IMG/VR virus record: IMGVR_UViG_3300042453_005615
Coordinates: 1-34,311 of that record
Source: a virus
DNA: 34,311 bases
Reading direction: 5' to 3' (one strand)
Shown here: positions 26,835 to 34,047 of the stretch, in pieces
Layout: each line of letters begins with the position of its first letter
How positions within the stretch are numbered: the stretch's first letter is position 1
Notes under the pieces: model-generated
What the model saw: the letters and a program-made list of their open reading frames with translations, nothing else
What the model was told of the DNA's origin: nothing
Databases searched by the model: none
Position numbers and translations under genes: made by a program

Positions 26835-27431
26835 ATGTCTCTAACACCTGAAAAAATTGCAGCTAATTTTGATAAATTTCGTTCATTGTGCGAAAAGCTA
26901 GGTGATCGTTCACCTGCCGCGTTGTCTTTAGTTGATCATTTCGAAGAAAGGCTAGCTTTATGTCCCGCATCAGGTCGCAAGGAATATCATCTCGCAGAGC
27001 CTGGCGGGTTGGTCGATCATTCTCTTCGTGTCCTCAGCAACGCCATGAAGCTATGCAAGGCATTTGAGCATGATATTCCCAAGGAATCGCTGATCATCGG
27101 ATGTCTTTTCCACGACATCGGTAAGCTCGGTGACCTCGACCATGAGTATTATCTACCCCAAGATTCTGATTGGCATCGTGAAAAGCTTGGCGAAAACTAC
27201 AAGCACAACAAGGACATCAAGTATATGACTGTTCCTCATCGCGGTGTGTGGTTGTGCCAGCATTTTGGTTTAAAATTGACCCAGGATGAATGGCTGTCAA
27301 TCATGCTAAATGATGGGTGGGTTCTGCAAGAAAATAAGGCGTATTGCCTCAAAGAATCTAGTTTAGCTCATGTTGTCATGACTGCTGATTATATTTCTAC
27401 AAAGCAAGAGAAAGAATCAGTTGAAGAATAG
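26835..27431 (+). CDS. HD-domain phosphohydrolase
   Basis: A 198-aa HD-domain protein. Metal ligands visible in order are His62 in GGLVDHSLRV, His93-Asp94 in GCLFHDIGKLGD, and a late Asp in VMTADYIS near the C-terminus. Proteins of this type hydrolyse phosphate from nucleotides or cyclic nucleotides. Phage versions may adjust the nucleotide pool or cleave nucleotide signals, but the substrate cannot be told from sequence. The ATG at 26835 has no clear SD sequence in the 47-bp gap after the polymerase gene. Its place among polymerase, dUTPase and reductase genes favours a nucleotide-metabolism role. Confidence 0.8.
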   Translation: MSLTPEKIAANFDKFRSLCEKLGDRSPAALSLVDHFEERLALCPASGRKEYHLAEPGGLVDHSLRVLSNAMKLCKAFEHDIPKESLIIGCLFHDIGKLGDLDHEYYLPQDSDWHREKLGENYKHNKDIKYMTVPHRGVWLCQHFGLKLTQDEWLSIMLNDGWVLQENKAYCLKESSLAHVVMTADYISTKQEKESVEE

Positions 27432-27439
27432 TTAGGGTA

Positions 27440-27655
27440 ATGAACAACGTCCTTCGTCGCTATATTGTAGAGATCATCAAAGACATTGATGAAGATTCTA
27501 ATGAAACAATCGATGTTGATGTCAACGAGTTTAGTTCTATTGGTGGCGGATCTATTGTGGGTTTTACTGCACCGCTTGGATTATCAGGAAAAGACATAGA
27601 GGGCCCAAGAGTAAAAGAGAGAAAGAAAAAGAAAAAACAGTCAACTTGGAAATAA
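27440..27655 (+). CDS. Small protein of unknown function
   Basis: Encodes 71 aa that I do not recognise. The first half is acidic (EIIKDIDEDSNETIDVDVNEF), then a Gly-rich stretch (GGGSIVGFTAPLGLSGKDIEGP), and a strongly basic tail (VKERKKKKKQSTWK). This charge split suggests a nucleic-acid or protein-binding adaptor, but nothing more can be said. It starts 8 bp after the HD gene behind AGGG, and its stop is 6 bp before the next start, so it fits an operon. It contains no cysteine or membrane segment. Confidence 0.65.
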   Translation: MNNVLRRYIVEIIKDIDEDSNETIDVDVNEFSSIGGGSIVGFTAPLGLSGKDIEGPRVKERKKKKKQSTWK

Positions 27656-27661
27656 GACTTT

Positions 27662-27970
27662 ATGAATAAGTTGATTATTCCTTATACGATTCTTTTTTTG
27701 CTAGGTGTTATTGGAGCGCACATCACAAAGAAAGTGCAAGGCGGTTTGCTGCCAATGTGGTCGACGATTGGGCCATCAATTGCTAGCGGTTTTTTGTGGG
27801 GATGGATAGCAAAAAGATCGCAAAGCTTAAGTTTGATGTCAGTTTTGTTTGATATCATTTATACTTCTGCATTTGTGTTTGGATTTTTCCTGTTAGGAGA
27901 AAAACTGACACCATTCCAAATCGTGGGATTTGCCGTGTCGCTCATTGGAATAGCCATGATGGCTGCTTGA
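27662..27970 (+). CDS. Four-helix membrane protein resembling a DMT/SMR half transporter
   Basis: Encodes 102 aa with four predicted membrane segments: about 4-21, 33-50, 58-78 and 83-102. The end, LLGEKLTPFQIVGFAVSLIG, matches the closing signature of the drug/metabolite transporter superfamily (EamA and small multidrug resistance types). The length fits SMR proteins, which work as dimers. The first helix contains no glutamate, whereas SMR drug/proton antiporters need a conserved Glu there, so it is probably not a classical antiporter. It would lie in the host inner membrane. It could move a small metabolite or alter the envelope during infection. It starts 6 bp after the preceding gene. A transporter among replication genes is unusual. 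Confidence 0.75.
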   Translation: MNKLIIPYTILFLLGVIGAHITKKVQGGLLPMWSTIGPSIASGFLWGWIAKRSQSLSLMSVLFDIIYTSAFVFGFFLLGEKLTPFQIVGFAVSLIGIAMMAA

Positions 27971-27980
27971 TTCGCCTCTC

Positions 27981-28016
27981 TGTACAATTTGTCTTTATGA
28001 TTTATTATTGTAGAGA
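27981..28016 (+). promoter_or_regulatory. Promoter-like region and shared 13-nt motif before the methyltransferase-like gene
   Basis: TGTACA (27981-27986) and TATTAT (28003-28008) have 16-bp spacing. The overlapping 13-mer ATTATTGTAGAGA at 28004-28016 also occurs at 5784-5796 in the leader of sheath copy 3. Both copies are short distances upstream of a start codon in otherwise non-coding DNA. Confidence 0.35.
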
Positions 28017-28031
28017 ATAGGTAGGAAATTT

Positions 28032-28937
28032 ATGATGGTTACACTCAACGACAATCGTTCGACAGTTCTCAAGCACGTTCTAAAAATTGCAGGCGAAGCT
28101 TTTAAAATTGATCAAGAACCGTGGTTTGAAAATGCCGTTTTGACATCAACAAGAGACGATTGGCATATTACAGAGAAGCTTAATAAGGATTGGGTTGAGT
28201 GTGCACAAACACCACAAGATGAGAGCAAGTTGTATTCAAGTGCTGAATATGCTCTTGATATATGCAAGTGCTATACTCACTACACAAAAGGTAGTATCAA
28301 TGCAACTGTGCGGGGTCTGCTTGACCTTCGTAAACACTCACCTAACCTTGGAGATGGTTGGACATTCGTAGATTATTTTGCAGGTGTTGGGCTTGGCTCC
28401 ATCTATTTAGCTCAACAGCTCACTGCTGCTGGTATTAATGCTAATGTTGTGTATCACAACAGCTCAAAGAACAAGACACAGGTTGCTCTTGCAAAGAGGT
28501 TTGCCAAAGAGTTTGGATCACCCTCAAATTTAAGCATGCACCTCACTGCTGATCAACCTAAAGCGGACTGCTATTTGTTTTACGAGGTTCTTGAACACAT
28601 CAGAGAACCTTGGAATTTTATGAGCACGATCATAAATAACCATCAGCCTAAGTGTATCGTACACGCCAGCAGGTTCAATTTGCCTAATGTATCAGGGCAT
28701 TTTAAGAACTACACGATTGATGGATCTGTAGTATCAGGCAAAATTGCAACTCGCGAATTTGAGCGTAAATTTAAGACCGTTGATTTTGTAAGAACTGTGA
28801 TTCCACAAGAGTTCAATGGCACACCACGGTTTGAACTGCACAAGAGTGTAGTTCCTTCAACTGCACTTGTTAAAAACAACAAGTGGGATCTAAAAGCTTT
28901 GGCGAAGCAAGAAAAGCTCAATAGCGCCAAAGAATAA
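28032..28937 (+). CDS. SAM-dependent methyltransferase-like protein
   Basis: Encodes 301 aa with a class I methyltransferase-like core. A motif I-like segment TFVDYFAGVGLGSIYLA (111-127) would bind S-adenosylmethionine. ADCYLFYEVLEHIREPW (178-194) corresponds to the motif IV region of the Methyltransf_23 type. No DPPY or NPPY motif of DNA amino-methyltransferases and no Pro-Cys of cytosine C5 enzymes is seen. The target may therefore be a small molecule, protein or RNA, or a nucleotide. The N-terminal 100 residues and the Lys-rich C-terminus are unassigned. AGGA (28023-28026) precedes the ATG at 28032; a second ATG follows directly. It is separated from its neighbours by 61 and 98 bp, so it may be transcribed on its own. 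Confidence 0.7.
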   Translation: MMVTLNDNRSTVLKHVLKIAGEAFKIDQEPWFENAVLTSTRDDWHITEKLNKDWVECAQTPQDESKLYSSAEYALDICKCYTHYTKGSINATVRGLLDLRKHSPNLGDGWTFVDYFAGVGLGSIYLAQQLTAAGINANVVYHNSSKNKTQVALAKRFAKEFGSPSNLSMHLTADQPKADCYLFYEVLEHIREPWNFMSTIINNHQPKCIVHASRFNLPNVSGHFKNYTIDGSVVSGKIATREFERKFKTVDFVRTVIPQEFNGTPRFELHKSVVPSTALVKNNKWDLKALAKQEKLNSAKE

Positions 28938-28975
28938 AATAAATGAACACTCAATAGATAAAAAATTATGGTACT

Positions 28976-28996
28976 AAAACTGCATGAGGCAGTTTT
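28976..28996 (+). promoter_or_regulatory. Hairpin in the ssb leader (possible autoregulatory operator)
   Basis: AAAACTGC (28976-28983) and GCAGTTTT (28989-28996) form a perfect 8-bp stem with loop ATGAG. It lies 39 nt before the preferred ssb ATG. Four loop bases (TGAG) could also pair with CTCA at 28950-28953 to make a pseudoknot, which is weak and uncertain. T4 gene 32 has a leader pseudoknot at a similar distance where gp32 nucleates to shut off its own translation. The hairpin could instead be a terminator, but only a few Ts follow. Confidence 0.5.
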
Positions 28997-29003
28997 GTGC
29001 CTA

Positions 29004-29027
29004 CAAAGGAAAAGGCAAAGGAAAAGG
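29004..29027 (+). repeat. Purine-rich 12-bp tandem repeat containing the ssb ribosome binding site
   Basis: The unit AAAGGAAAAGG(C/T) occurs twice immediately before the ssb start. The second copy supplies AAAGG about 8 nt before ATG 29036. This is unstructured, A/G-rich RNA of the kind a single-strand-binding protein could coat. Confidence 0.7.
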
Positions 29028-29035
29028 TAAATATT

Positions 29036-29884
29036 ATGGCAATTGATCTAGAAGCAATCAAGCGACGTGTGGCTGAACTTAGCGGTGTAAAGAAGACTTC
29101 TTCTGTTCAAATGTGGAAACCCGGCATCGGCGAATACAAGGTTCGTTGCCTTCCATGGAAGAACGCACCTGAGGGTCAGCCATTTGCAGAGCGGTGGTTT
29201 TATTATATTGGAGAAAATGCTGGTATTCTTGCTCCAAATCAGTTCGGCAAGCCGGATCCCATCAACGATTTGATCCGTAAGTTATACAGCAGCGGTAAGC
29301 CTGATGATAGGGTTCTTGCTAAGAAGCTACAACCAAAAATGCGCTGTTATGCTCCTGTCATTGTTCGAGGTGAAGAGGACAAGGGTGTGCAGGTCTGGTC
29401 ATTTGGCAAGATTGTGTACCAAAGGATGCTTGGTTTCTTCCTTGATGAAGAGGTCGGCGATATTCTTGACCCCAACGAAGGATTCGACCTTAAAGTAACG
29501 ATCTCTAAGGCACCAGGAAAGCAGTTCAATGATACGATGGTGGATCCTGCGCGTCGACCTTCAAAGCTACATGAAGATCAAAAAACGATGGCCAATTGGC
29601 TTGAGAACATTCCAAACATTGATGACATGTACAGGCTTAAGTCAACTCAAGAAATTGAGACTGCACTAAACAACTGGCTCAATGGTGGGACATCTGAAGA
29701 CACAAACACGCCAGGTACAACAAGGGGTCCAGCACCTAGCGATGCTCTTGATGATCTTGTTGCTGAAGTAAAAGCTTCATCCTCAGAAAAAACTGTAAAA
29801 AAAGTAAAGAAAAATGAGGAAGATGCACCAGCCAAAAAACAATCGCTTGATGACGCGTTCGCTGACTTGATGAGCGATGACTGA
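29036..29884 (+). CDS. Single-stranded DNA-binding protein (T4 gp32-like)
   Basis: Coats ssDNA at the fork and organises replication and recombination (282 aa; T4 gp32 is 301). Visible features are a basic N-terminal segment, the core element GEYKVRCLPWKN, a later FGKIVYQRMLGFF beta segment, and a polar linker ending in the acidic tail LDDAFADLMSDD, which in gp32 recruits partner proteins. Only two cysteines are present (38 and 104), so the gp32 zinc site (one His, three Cys) is missing. ATG 29036 is preferred over an in-frame GTG at 28997, because the GTG abuts the leader hairpin and the best SD sequence lies before the ATG. It is followed by a terminator-like hairpin and uvsX. Autoregulation by binding its own leader is likely but inferred. 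Confidence 0.85.
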   Translation: MAIDLEAIKRRVAELSGVKKTSSVQMWKPGIGEYKVRCLPWKNAPEGQPFAERWFYYIGENAGILAPNQFGKPDPINDLIRKLYSSGKPDDRVLAKKLQPKMRCYAPVIVRGEEDKGVQVWSFGKIVYQRMLGFFLDEEVGDILDPNEGFDLKVTISKAPGKQFNDTMVDPARRPSKLHEDQKTMANWLENIPNIDDMYRLKSTQEIETALNNWLNGGTSEDTNTPGTTRGPAPSDALDDLVAEVKASSSEKTVKKVKKNEEDAPAKKQSLDDAFADLMSDD

Positions 29885-29904
29885 TACTAAGAAATGAAAC
29901 AATA

Positions 29905-29937
29905 CAAGCACCAAGGAAATAAAATCTTTGGTGCTTG
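29905..29937 (+). terminator. Hairpin between ssb and uvsX
   Basis: CAAGCACCAA (29905-29914) pairs perfectly with TTGGTGCTTG (29928-29937), with a possible G-T pair below the loop and a 13-nt loop. It is followed by ATTCATTTTG, a poor T run. It lies 20 bp after the ssb stop. It probably ends or attenuates the ssb transcript, and could also be an RNA processing or stability element. Confidence 0.5.
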
Positions 29938-29975
29938 ATTCATTTTGCATAAAACAACTTACAATAAAAGATAAC

Positions 29976-31163
29976 ATGGCTAAAAAAGACAAATTAGAAG
30001 AAACAGAGCAAGTAACTAAAAAGTCAGAAGTCGACAACATGATGAAAGATTTGATCTCTTCTATCAATAAAGAATTTGGTCAAAGAATCGCATATAATCT
30101 TTCAGAAATGGATGCACCAACAGTTGTTAAACGCTGGATTGACACAGGCTCAATTCAACTAAATTATGCAATCAAAAACGCGATGGGCGGTGGCTACCCT
30201 GAGGGTCGAATTATTGAGATCGCAGGTTTACCCTCTTCGGGCAAATCGCACCTTGCTTATCATGCAGCGAGTGTAGTTCAACAGTTGGGGGGTTTGGTAG
30301 TTTATATAGACACTGAAAACGCCACACCTGTTTCTAAGCTAGCTGACATGGGGATCGATGTTCGTAAAAGATTTGTTTACTGTGACTCACACTGTACTGA
30401 AGAAGTGTTCTCTATTATTGAGTCTACTATTACTAAAGCGAAACAAGTTCTTGACAAGAATATTCCCATTCTTGTCATTTGGGACTCGATCGCTGCTACA
30501 TCACCCAAGGCTGAATTAGATGGTGATTATGACCAAAATTCAATTGGTCTTCAGGCTCGAGCTATTTCCAAGGGCATGCGTAAGATCACAGGAGTTATTG
30601 GTCAGAACAATGTCACACTTCTTTGCATCAATCAAATTAGAGATGCAATAGGTGTGATGCATGGAGATCCAACTACAACACCTGGCGGTCGAGCAATCCC
30701 ATTTCACTCATCAGTTCGTATTCGACTTGGTAGCGGCAATCAGGTCAAGGATAAAAACGGTAATCCAATCGGCATCCACACGACTGTGACAATCAAGAAG
30801 AACAAAGTAGCAGCTCCATTCCGTAAGTGTGAGTTTGACATCATCTTTGGTAAGGGCATCGTTGAGGATGAATATCTTTTTGATGAGGTTCGTTCACACT
30901 GCAAAGCAAACGGTCCTGTGAAACGTGACGGACTTGAAATCAACATCAGTGGTGAAGGCGCGTGGAAAGAGCTGTCTGTTACAGATGTAAAAACAGGCGA
31001 AGTTGTGTTAGAAAAGAAGTTTTATAAATCAGAGTTTGGCAATATGCTAAAAGATGAAAAATATAGAAGTCATCTATTGACAGCAATCGATTCAGCGCTT
31101 GTTACATCAGGTGGTGAACCTTCAGGTGAAGGAGACGGTGAAGGAGGAACGAGCGATGAGTGA
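29976..31163 (+). CDS. uvsX: UvsX/RecA-like recombinase
   Basis: ATP-dependent strand-exchange protein (395 aa; T4 UvsX is 391). It carries Walker A GLPSSGKS (84-91), VVYIDTENA (108-116), Walker B ILVIWDS (165-171), the NQIRD segment (219-223) and a DNA-binding loop region with TTTPGGRAIPFHSSVRIRL (233-251). The C-terminus is acidic and Gly-rich, as in many recombinases. I start it at ATG 29976. An in-frame TTG at 29928 is rejected because it lies in the right arm of the hairpin and has no SD sequence. It works with the upstream gp32-like SSB in recombination-dependent replication and repair. The 3' end overlaps the dUTPase start by 8 bp, and its last codons contain the dut ribosome binding site. 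Confidence 0.93.
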   Translation: MAKKDKLEETEQVTKKSEVDNMMKDLISSINKEFGQRIAYNLSEMDAPTVVKRWIDTGSIQLNYAIKNAMGGGYPEGRIIEIAGLPSSGKSHLAYHAASVVQQLGGLVVYIDTENATPVSKLADMGIDVRKRFVYCDSHCTEEVFSIIESTITKAKQVLDKNIPILVIWDSIAATSPKAELDGDYDQNSIGLQARAISKGMRKITGVIGQNNVTLLCINQIRDAIGVMHGDPTTTPGGRAIPFHSSVRIRLGSGNQVKDKNGNPIGIHTTVTIKKNKVAAPFRKCEFDIIFGKGIVEDEYLFDEVRSHCKANGPVKRDGLEINISGEGAWKELSVTDVKTGEVVLEKKFYKSEFGNMLKDEKYRSHLLTAIDSALVTSGGEPSGEGDGEGGTSDE

Positions 31164-31596
31164 CGTAATGTGGATCGAATATCAAGCTGACGATGAATCC
31201 CTCGTTCCCAAGTATCAGACACAGGGTTCAGCAGGCTGTGATCTAAAATCAGCTGAAAACGTAACTATTCCACCTGGAAAAAGAGCGGTCGTCTCCACAG
31301 GACTCAAGATAGAGCTCCACCCAGGATTCGAAGCACAAATTCGTCCTAGAAGTGGATTGGCTGCCAACCACGGCATCACTGTGCTCAACTCACCTGGCAC
31401 AGTTGATGAGGACTTCAGAGGCGTGGTCAAGGTCATTCTTCTAAACACGGGTGACGAAGAATTTATCATCAAAAAAGGTGATAGGATTGCCCAGATGGTA
31501 TTTTCACGAGTTTTTCGTGGGATCTTCCAACCTAAGGAGAAGTTGCGTTCCACCGACCGTGGAGAAGGTGGCTTTGGGTCAACGGGACGTTCATGA
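31156..31596 (+). CDS. dut: dUTPase (trimeric type)
   Basis: Hydrolyses dUTP to dUMP and pyrophosphate, keeping uracil out of phage DNA and supplying dUMP (146 aa, normal length). All five trimeric dUTPase motifs are visible: SAGCDL (I), RPRSGLA (II), GTVDEDFRG (III), GDRIAQMVF (IV) and RGEGGFGSTG (V). ATG 31156 follows AAGGAGG (31141-31147) at 8-nt spacing. An in-frame TTG at 31099 would add a tail that only reads through uvsX and is not needed. The gene overlaps uvsX by 8 bp and the exonuclease by the ATGA quartet, so the three are probably translated together. Confidence 0.95.
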   Translation: MSDVMWIEYQADDESLVPKYQTQGSAGCDLKSAENVTIPPGKRAVVSTGLKIELHPGFEAQIRPRSGLAANHGITVLNSPGTVDEDFRGVVKVILLNTGDEEFIIKKGDRIAQMVFSRVFRGIFQPKEKLRSTDRGEGGFGSTGRS

Positions 31597-32564
31597 ACAC
31601 AGATAGGCCTGTCCTTATCATCGATGGACAGAATCTATTCATTCGATCGTGGGCGGCATATCCACAGATGTCGTCCCACGGTTATCAAATGGGTGGATGC
31701 ATCGGTTTTTTAAAGACCCTTAGACGAATATTGACTGAAATTCAACCCACGAAAGTATGCATCGCCTGGGAGGGCGGAGGTTCACAGCGTCGACGAGCCA
31801 TCTATCCTGATTACAAGCTTGGTCGACGTCCTGAGAAACTCAACAGGTTTTACGGTGATGACATACCAGAGTCTGAAGAGAATAGAAAGCATCAGCTTGT
31901 CAGCCTCCTGGACATGCTTAAAAATACACCTGTTTGTCAGGTCTATGCTTCCGATTGTGAAGGCGACGATATCATCGCGTTTTTATGTACTGGTCCCTAC
32001 AGAAATGTCAACAAGGTGATAGTTTCATCCGACAAGGACCTATATCAACTTCTCAATTCAAGCACGAGCATCTATTCGTTGCACAAAAAGAAGGTCCTGA
32101 CTGCTGAAGACATCTTCGAAGAGTTTCGAATCAAATCCCACAACTTTGCGATCGCCAAAGCCCTGTGTGGAGACCCAGGTGACAACATTCCAGGCATAAA
32201 AGGAATAGGCTTCAAGACGATCTCTAAAAAGCTGCCTTTTCTGGGAACAGACGAAGAAATTATAATTGAAGATGTCATTTCTTTTTGTCAATCACGTTCC
32301 AACGAATCGACCCTTTATAGGCGCATCGTCGAAAACAGGTCAGACATCGAAAGAAACTGGAAGCTCGTCCATCTCGACGGAGGCATGTTGTCGGCAAACC
32401 AGGTTTCCAAGGTGCAACATGCCATCGATACATTCATCCCACGTGTCAATAAGATTGGTCTCATCAAGTCTCTCGTCAAAGAAGGAATAGGGGATTTTGA
32501 TGTCGAATCTTTCTTCTATGCATTCAATTGTGTAGAAGGAATCGGTTTTACATCCGGAGAATAA
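31593..32564 (+). CDS. 5'-3' exonuclease/flap nuclease (T4 RNase H-like)
   Basis: FEN-type nuclease of 323 aa (T4 RNase H is 305) that removes RNA primers and flaps from Okazaki fragments. Metal-binding acidic residues are visible at Asp11 (LIIDGQN), Glu123, Asp125 and Asp126 (CEGDDIIAF), and Asp147 and Asp149 (SSDKDLYQLL). A helix-hairpin-helix motif GDPGDNIPGIKGIG lies at 193-206. It starts at the ATGA overlap with the dut stop and ends 1 bp before the helicase start, consistent with translational coupling. Since the polymerase in this window lacks a 5' nuclease domain, this enzyme probably provides that function. Confidence 0.92.
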   Translation: MNTDRPVLIIDGQNLFIRSWAAYPQMSSHGYQMGGCIGFLKTLRRILTEIQPTKVCIAWEGGGSQRRRAIYPDYKLGRRPEKLNRFYGDDIPESEENRKHQLVSLLDMLKNTPVCQVYASDCEGDDIIAFLCTGPYRNVNKVIVSSDKDLYQLLNSSTSIYSLHKKKVLTAEDIFEEFRIKSHNFAIAKALCGDPGDNIPGIKGIGFKTISKKLPFLGTDEEIIIEDVISFCQSRSNESTLYRRIVENRSDIERNWKLVHLDGGMLSANQVSKVQHAIDTFIPRVNKIGLIKSLVKEGIGDFDVESFFYAFNCVEGIGFTSGE

Positions 32565-32565
32565 A

Positions 32566-34002
32566 ATGCTGGAAAATGAAAATAAATCCACAGGATCCAA
32601 ACTAACATTCGGTTCCTACGGCAAGTCTTTCCAAGAAAAAATTATGCAGGCTCTGTTATCGGACTCAAAGTTTGCCGAGCAGATGATGGAGGTATTCGAT
32701 ACTTCCTACTTTGAGCTGAAATACCTTCAGTTCCTTGCCGATCGATATTTTTCGTATTCAAAGAAATACAAGGTCTTTCCGACACTTCAACTCCTCGTCA
32801 CCATCATTCGAGAGGACCTCAAGGTCGGTACTGATATCATTCTCCGCGACCAAATCATCGAATACCTCCAACGAATGAAGGCCAACCCTGATCCTGGTGA
32901 CCTTCAATTTGTTCGTGAAAAATCCCTTGATTTCTGCCGCAAGCAGGCCCTCAAGGCTGCCCTTGAGAATGCTGTTGATCAAATGGCGGCTGACAAGTAC
33001 GAATCGATAGTCGAATCCATCAAGAAGGCGGTACAGGTCGGAACAGCGCCCTCTGTCGGACACGACTTCTTCAACGAGATGGATGCCAGATTTACCCGTC
33101 TAAAAAGGGACACAATTCCGACAGGTATTCCTGAACTGGATAAAAAAGAAATTCTCAATGGTGGTTCTGGTAAAGGTGAGCTACTGTGTGTCGTCGGTGG
33201 AAGCGGTTCTGGCAAGTCACACTGGCTCACAATGATCGGAGCAAATGCTCTTCGGGAAGGTAAGAATGTCCTTCATTATACCTTTGAGCTATCTGAAACA
33301 GCTGTCGGTATTCGTTACGATTCAAATCTCTGTGACATGGATTCCAGTGAGGTAATGGAACACAAGGAAGAGATCGTCGAAAAATACAAGAACATGAGCC
33401 TTGGCCGTCTTTACATCAAGGAGTATCCAACCAACACTGCTTCAATCTTCACGATTCGTTCTCACATCGAACGCCTTGACCTAAAGGGTTTCAAACCCGA
33501 CGTTATAATCATTGATTATGCCGACATTATGAGATCAACTCGGCAGTTCGATTCACTGCGTCACGAACTAAAGCTGGTCTATGAAGAACTTCGTGGTCTT
33601 GCCATGGAGATTGGTGTTCCCATCTGGACGGCTTCACAATCCAACAAGGAAGGTGCCAACAGTGAGATCATCGACATGACAAATATGTCTGAGGCATACG
33701 GTAAGGCGATGATCTGTGACTTCATCATCTCAGTCTCCAGACGCGCCCACGAAAAGGCTTCTGGATGGGGTCGACTCTTCGTTGCGAAGAACAGGGCAGG
33801 TCGTGACGGACTTGTCTTCCCTGTAAAAATCAATACTGCGCAAAGCAAATTTGAGATTACGGGAAGCGCTGATTCACCTGAAGAACTAAGCGCTTCTGAT
33901 GAAGTTGAACAGAAAAAGGCGCTGCGTGCAAAATGGAAAGAGCTGAAAAACGAATTTTCAACAACAAGCTCAAGACAGCAAGAAACAGTAACAACGGTCT
34001 GA
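32566..34002 (+). CDS. Replicative DNA helicase (DnaB/T4 gp41-like)
   Basis: Hexameric 5'-3' helicase of the replication fork (478 aa; T4 gp41 is 475). The N-terminal 165 residues are helical, as in DnaB-type scaffolds. The RecA-like motor follows, with Walker A GGSGSGKS (211-218), HYTFELSETAVGIR (237-250), Walker B PDVIIIDYADIM (311-322; Asp317) and the motif WTASQSNKEG (354-363). The C-terminus is polar and disordered-looking. ATG 32566 follows GGAG in the last codons of the exonuclease gene, 1 bp after its stop. No primase domain is fused; a separate primase is expected outside the window. It is part of the uvsX-dut-exonuclease-helicase cluster. Confidence 0.93.
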   Translation: MLENENKSTGSKLTFGSYGKSFQEKIMQALLSDSKFAEQMMEVFDTSYFELKYLQFLADRYFSYSKKYKVFPTLQLLVTIIREDLKVGTDIILRDQIIEYLQRMKANPDPGDLQFVREKSLDFCRKQALKAALENAVDQMAADKYESIVESIKKAVQVGTAPSVGHDFFNEMDARFTRLKRDTIPTGIPELDKKEILNGGSGKGELLCVVGGSGSGKSHWLTMIGANALREGKNVLHYTFELSETAVGIRYDSNLCDMDSSEVMEHKEEIVEKYKNMSLGRLYIKEYPTNTASIFTIRSHIERLDLKGFKPDVIIIDYADIMRSTRQFDSLRHELKLVYEELRGLAMEIGVPIWTASQSNKEGANSEIIDMTNMSEAYGKAMICDFIISVSRRAHEKASGWGRLFVAKNRAGRDGLVFPVKINTAQSKFEITGSADSPEELSASDEVEQKKALRAKWKELKNEFSTTSSRQQETVTTV

Positions 34003-34007
34003 TTTTG

Positions 34008-34022
34008 AAGTATAGTTATGGA
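34008..34022 (+). promoter_or_regulatory. Promoter-like element before the reductase gene
   Basis: GAAGTATAGTTATGG contains TATAGT (34011-34016), with GTAACA 17 bp upstream (33988-33993) as a possible -35. It resembles GAAGTATACTATGG at 9471-9484 upstream of the homing endonuclease. It lies in the 45-bp gap after the helicase gene. Confidence 0.3.
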
Positions 34023-34047
34023 TCCAAACAATATCCTTGGAGCTAAA

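Noticed and set aside
28997-29035. GTG start for ssb
   Set aside because: It is directly against the leader hairpin and would translate the purine repeat. ATG 29036 has the better SD sequence.
29928-29975. TTG start giving UvsX 16 extra residues
   Set aside because: The TTG is in the right arm of a hairpin with no SD sequence, and the added residues are not recombinase-like. ATG 29976 is better.
31099-31155. TTG start giving dUTPase an N-terminal extension
   Set aside because: It reads through the uvsX 3' end out of frame. ATG 31156 has an excellent SD sequence and gives the normal dUTPase length.
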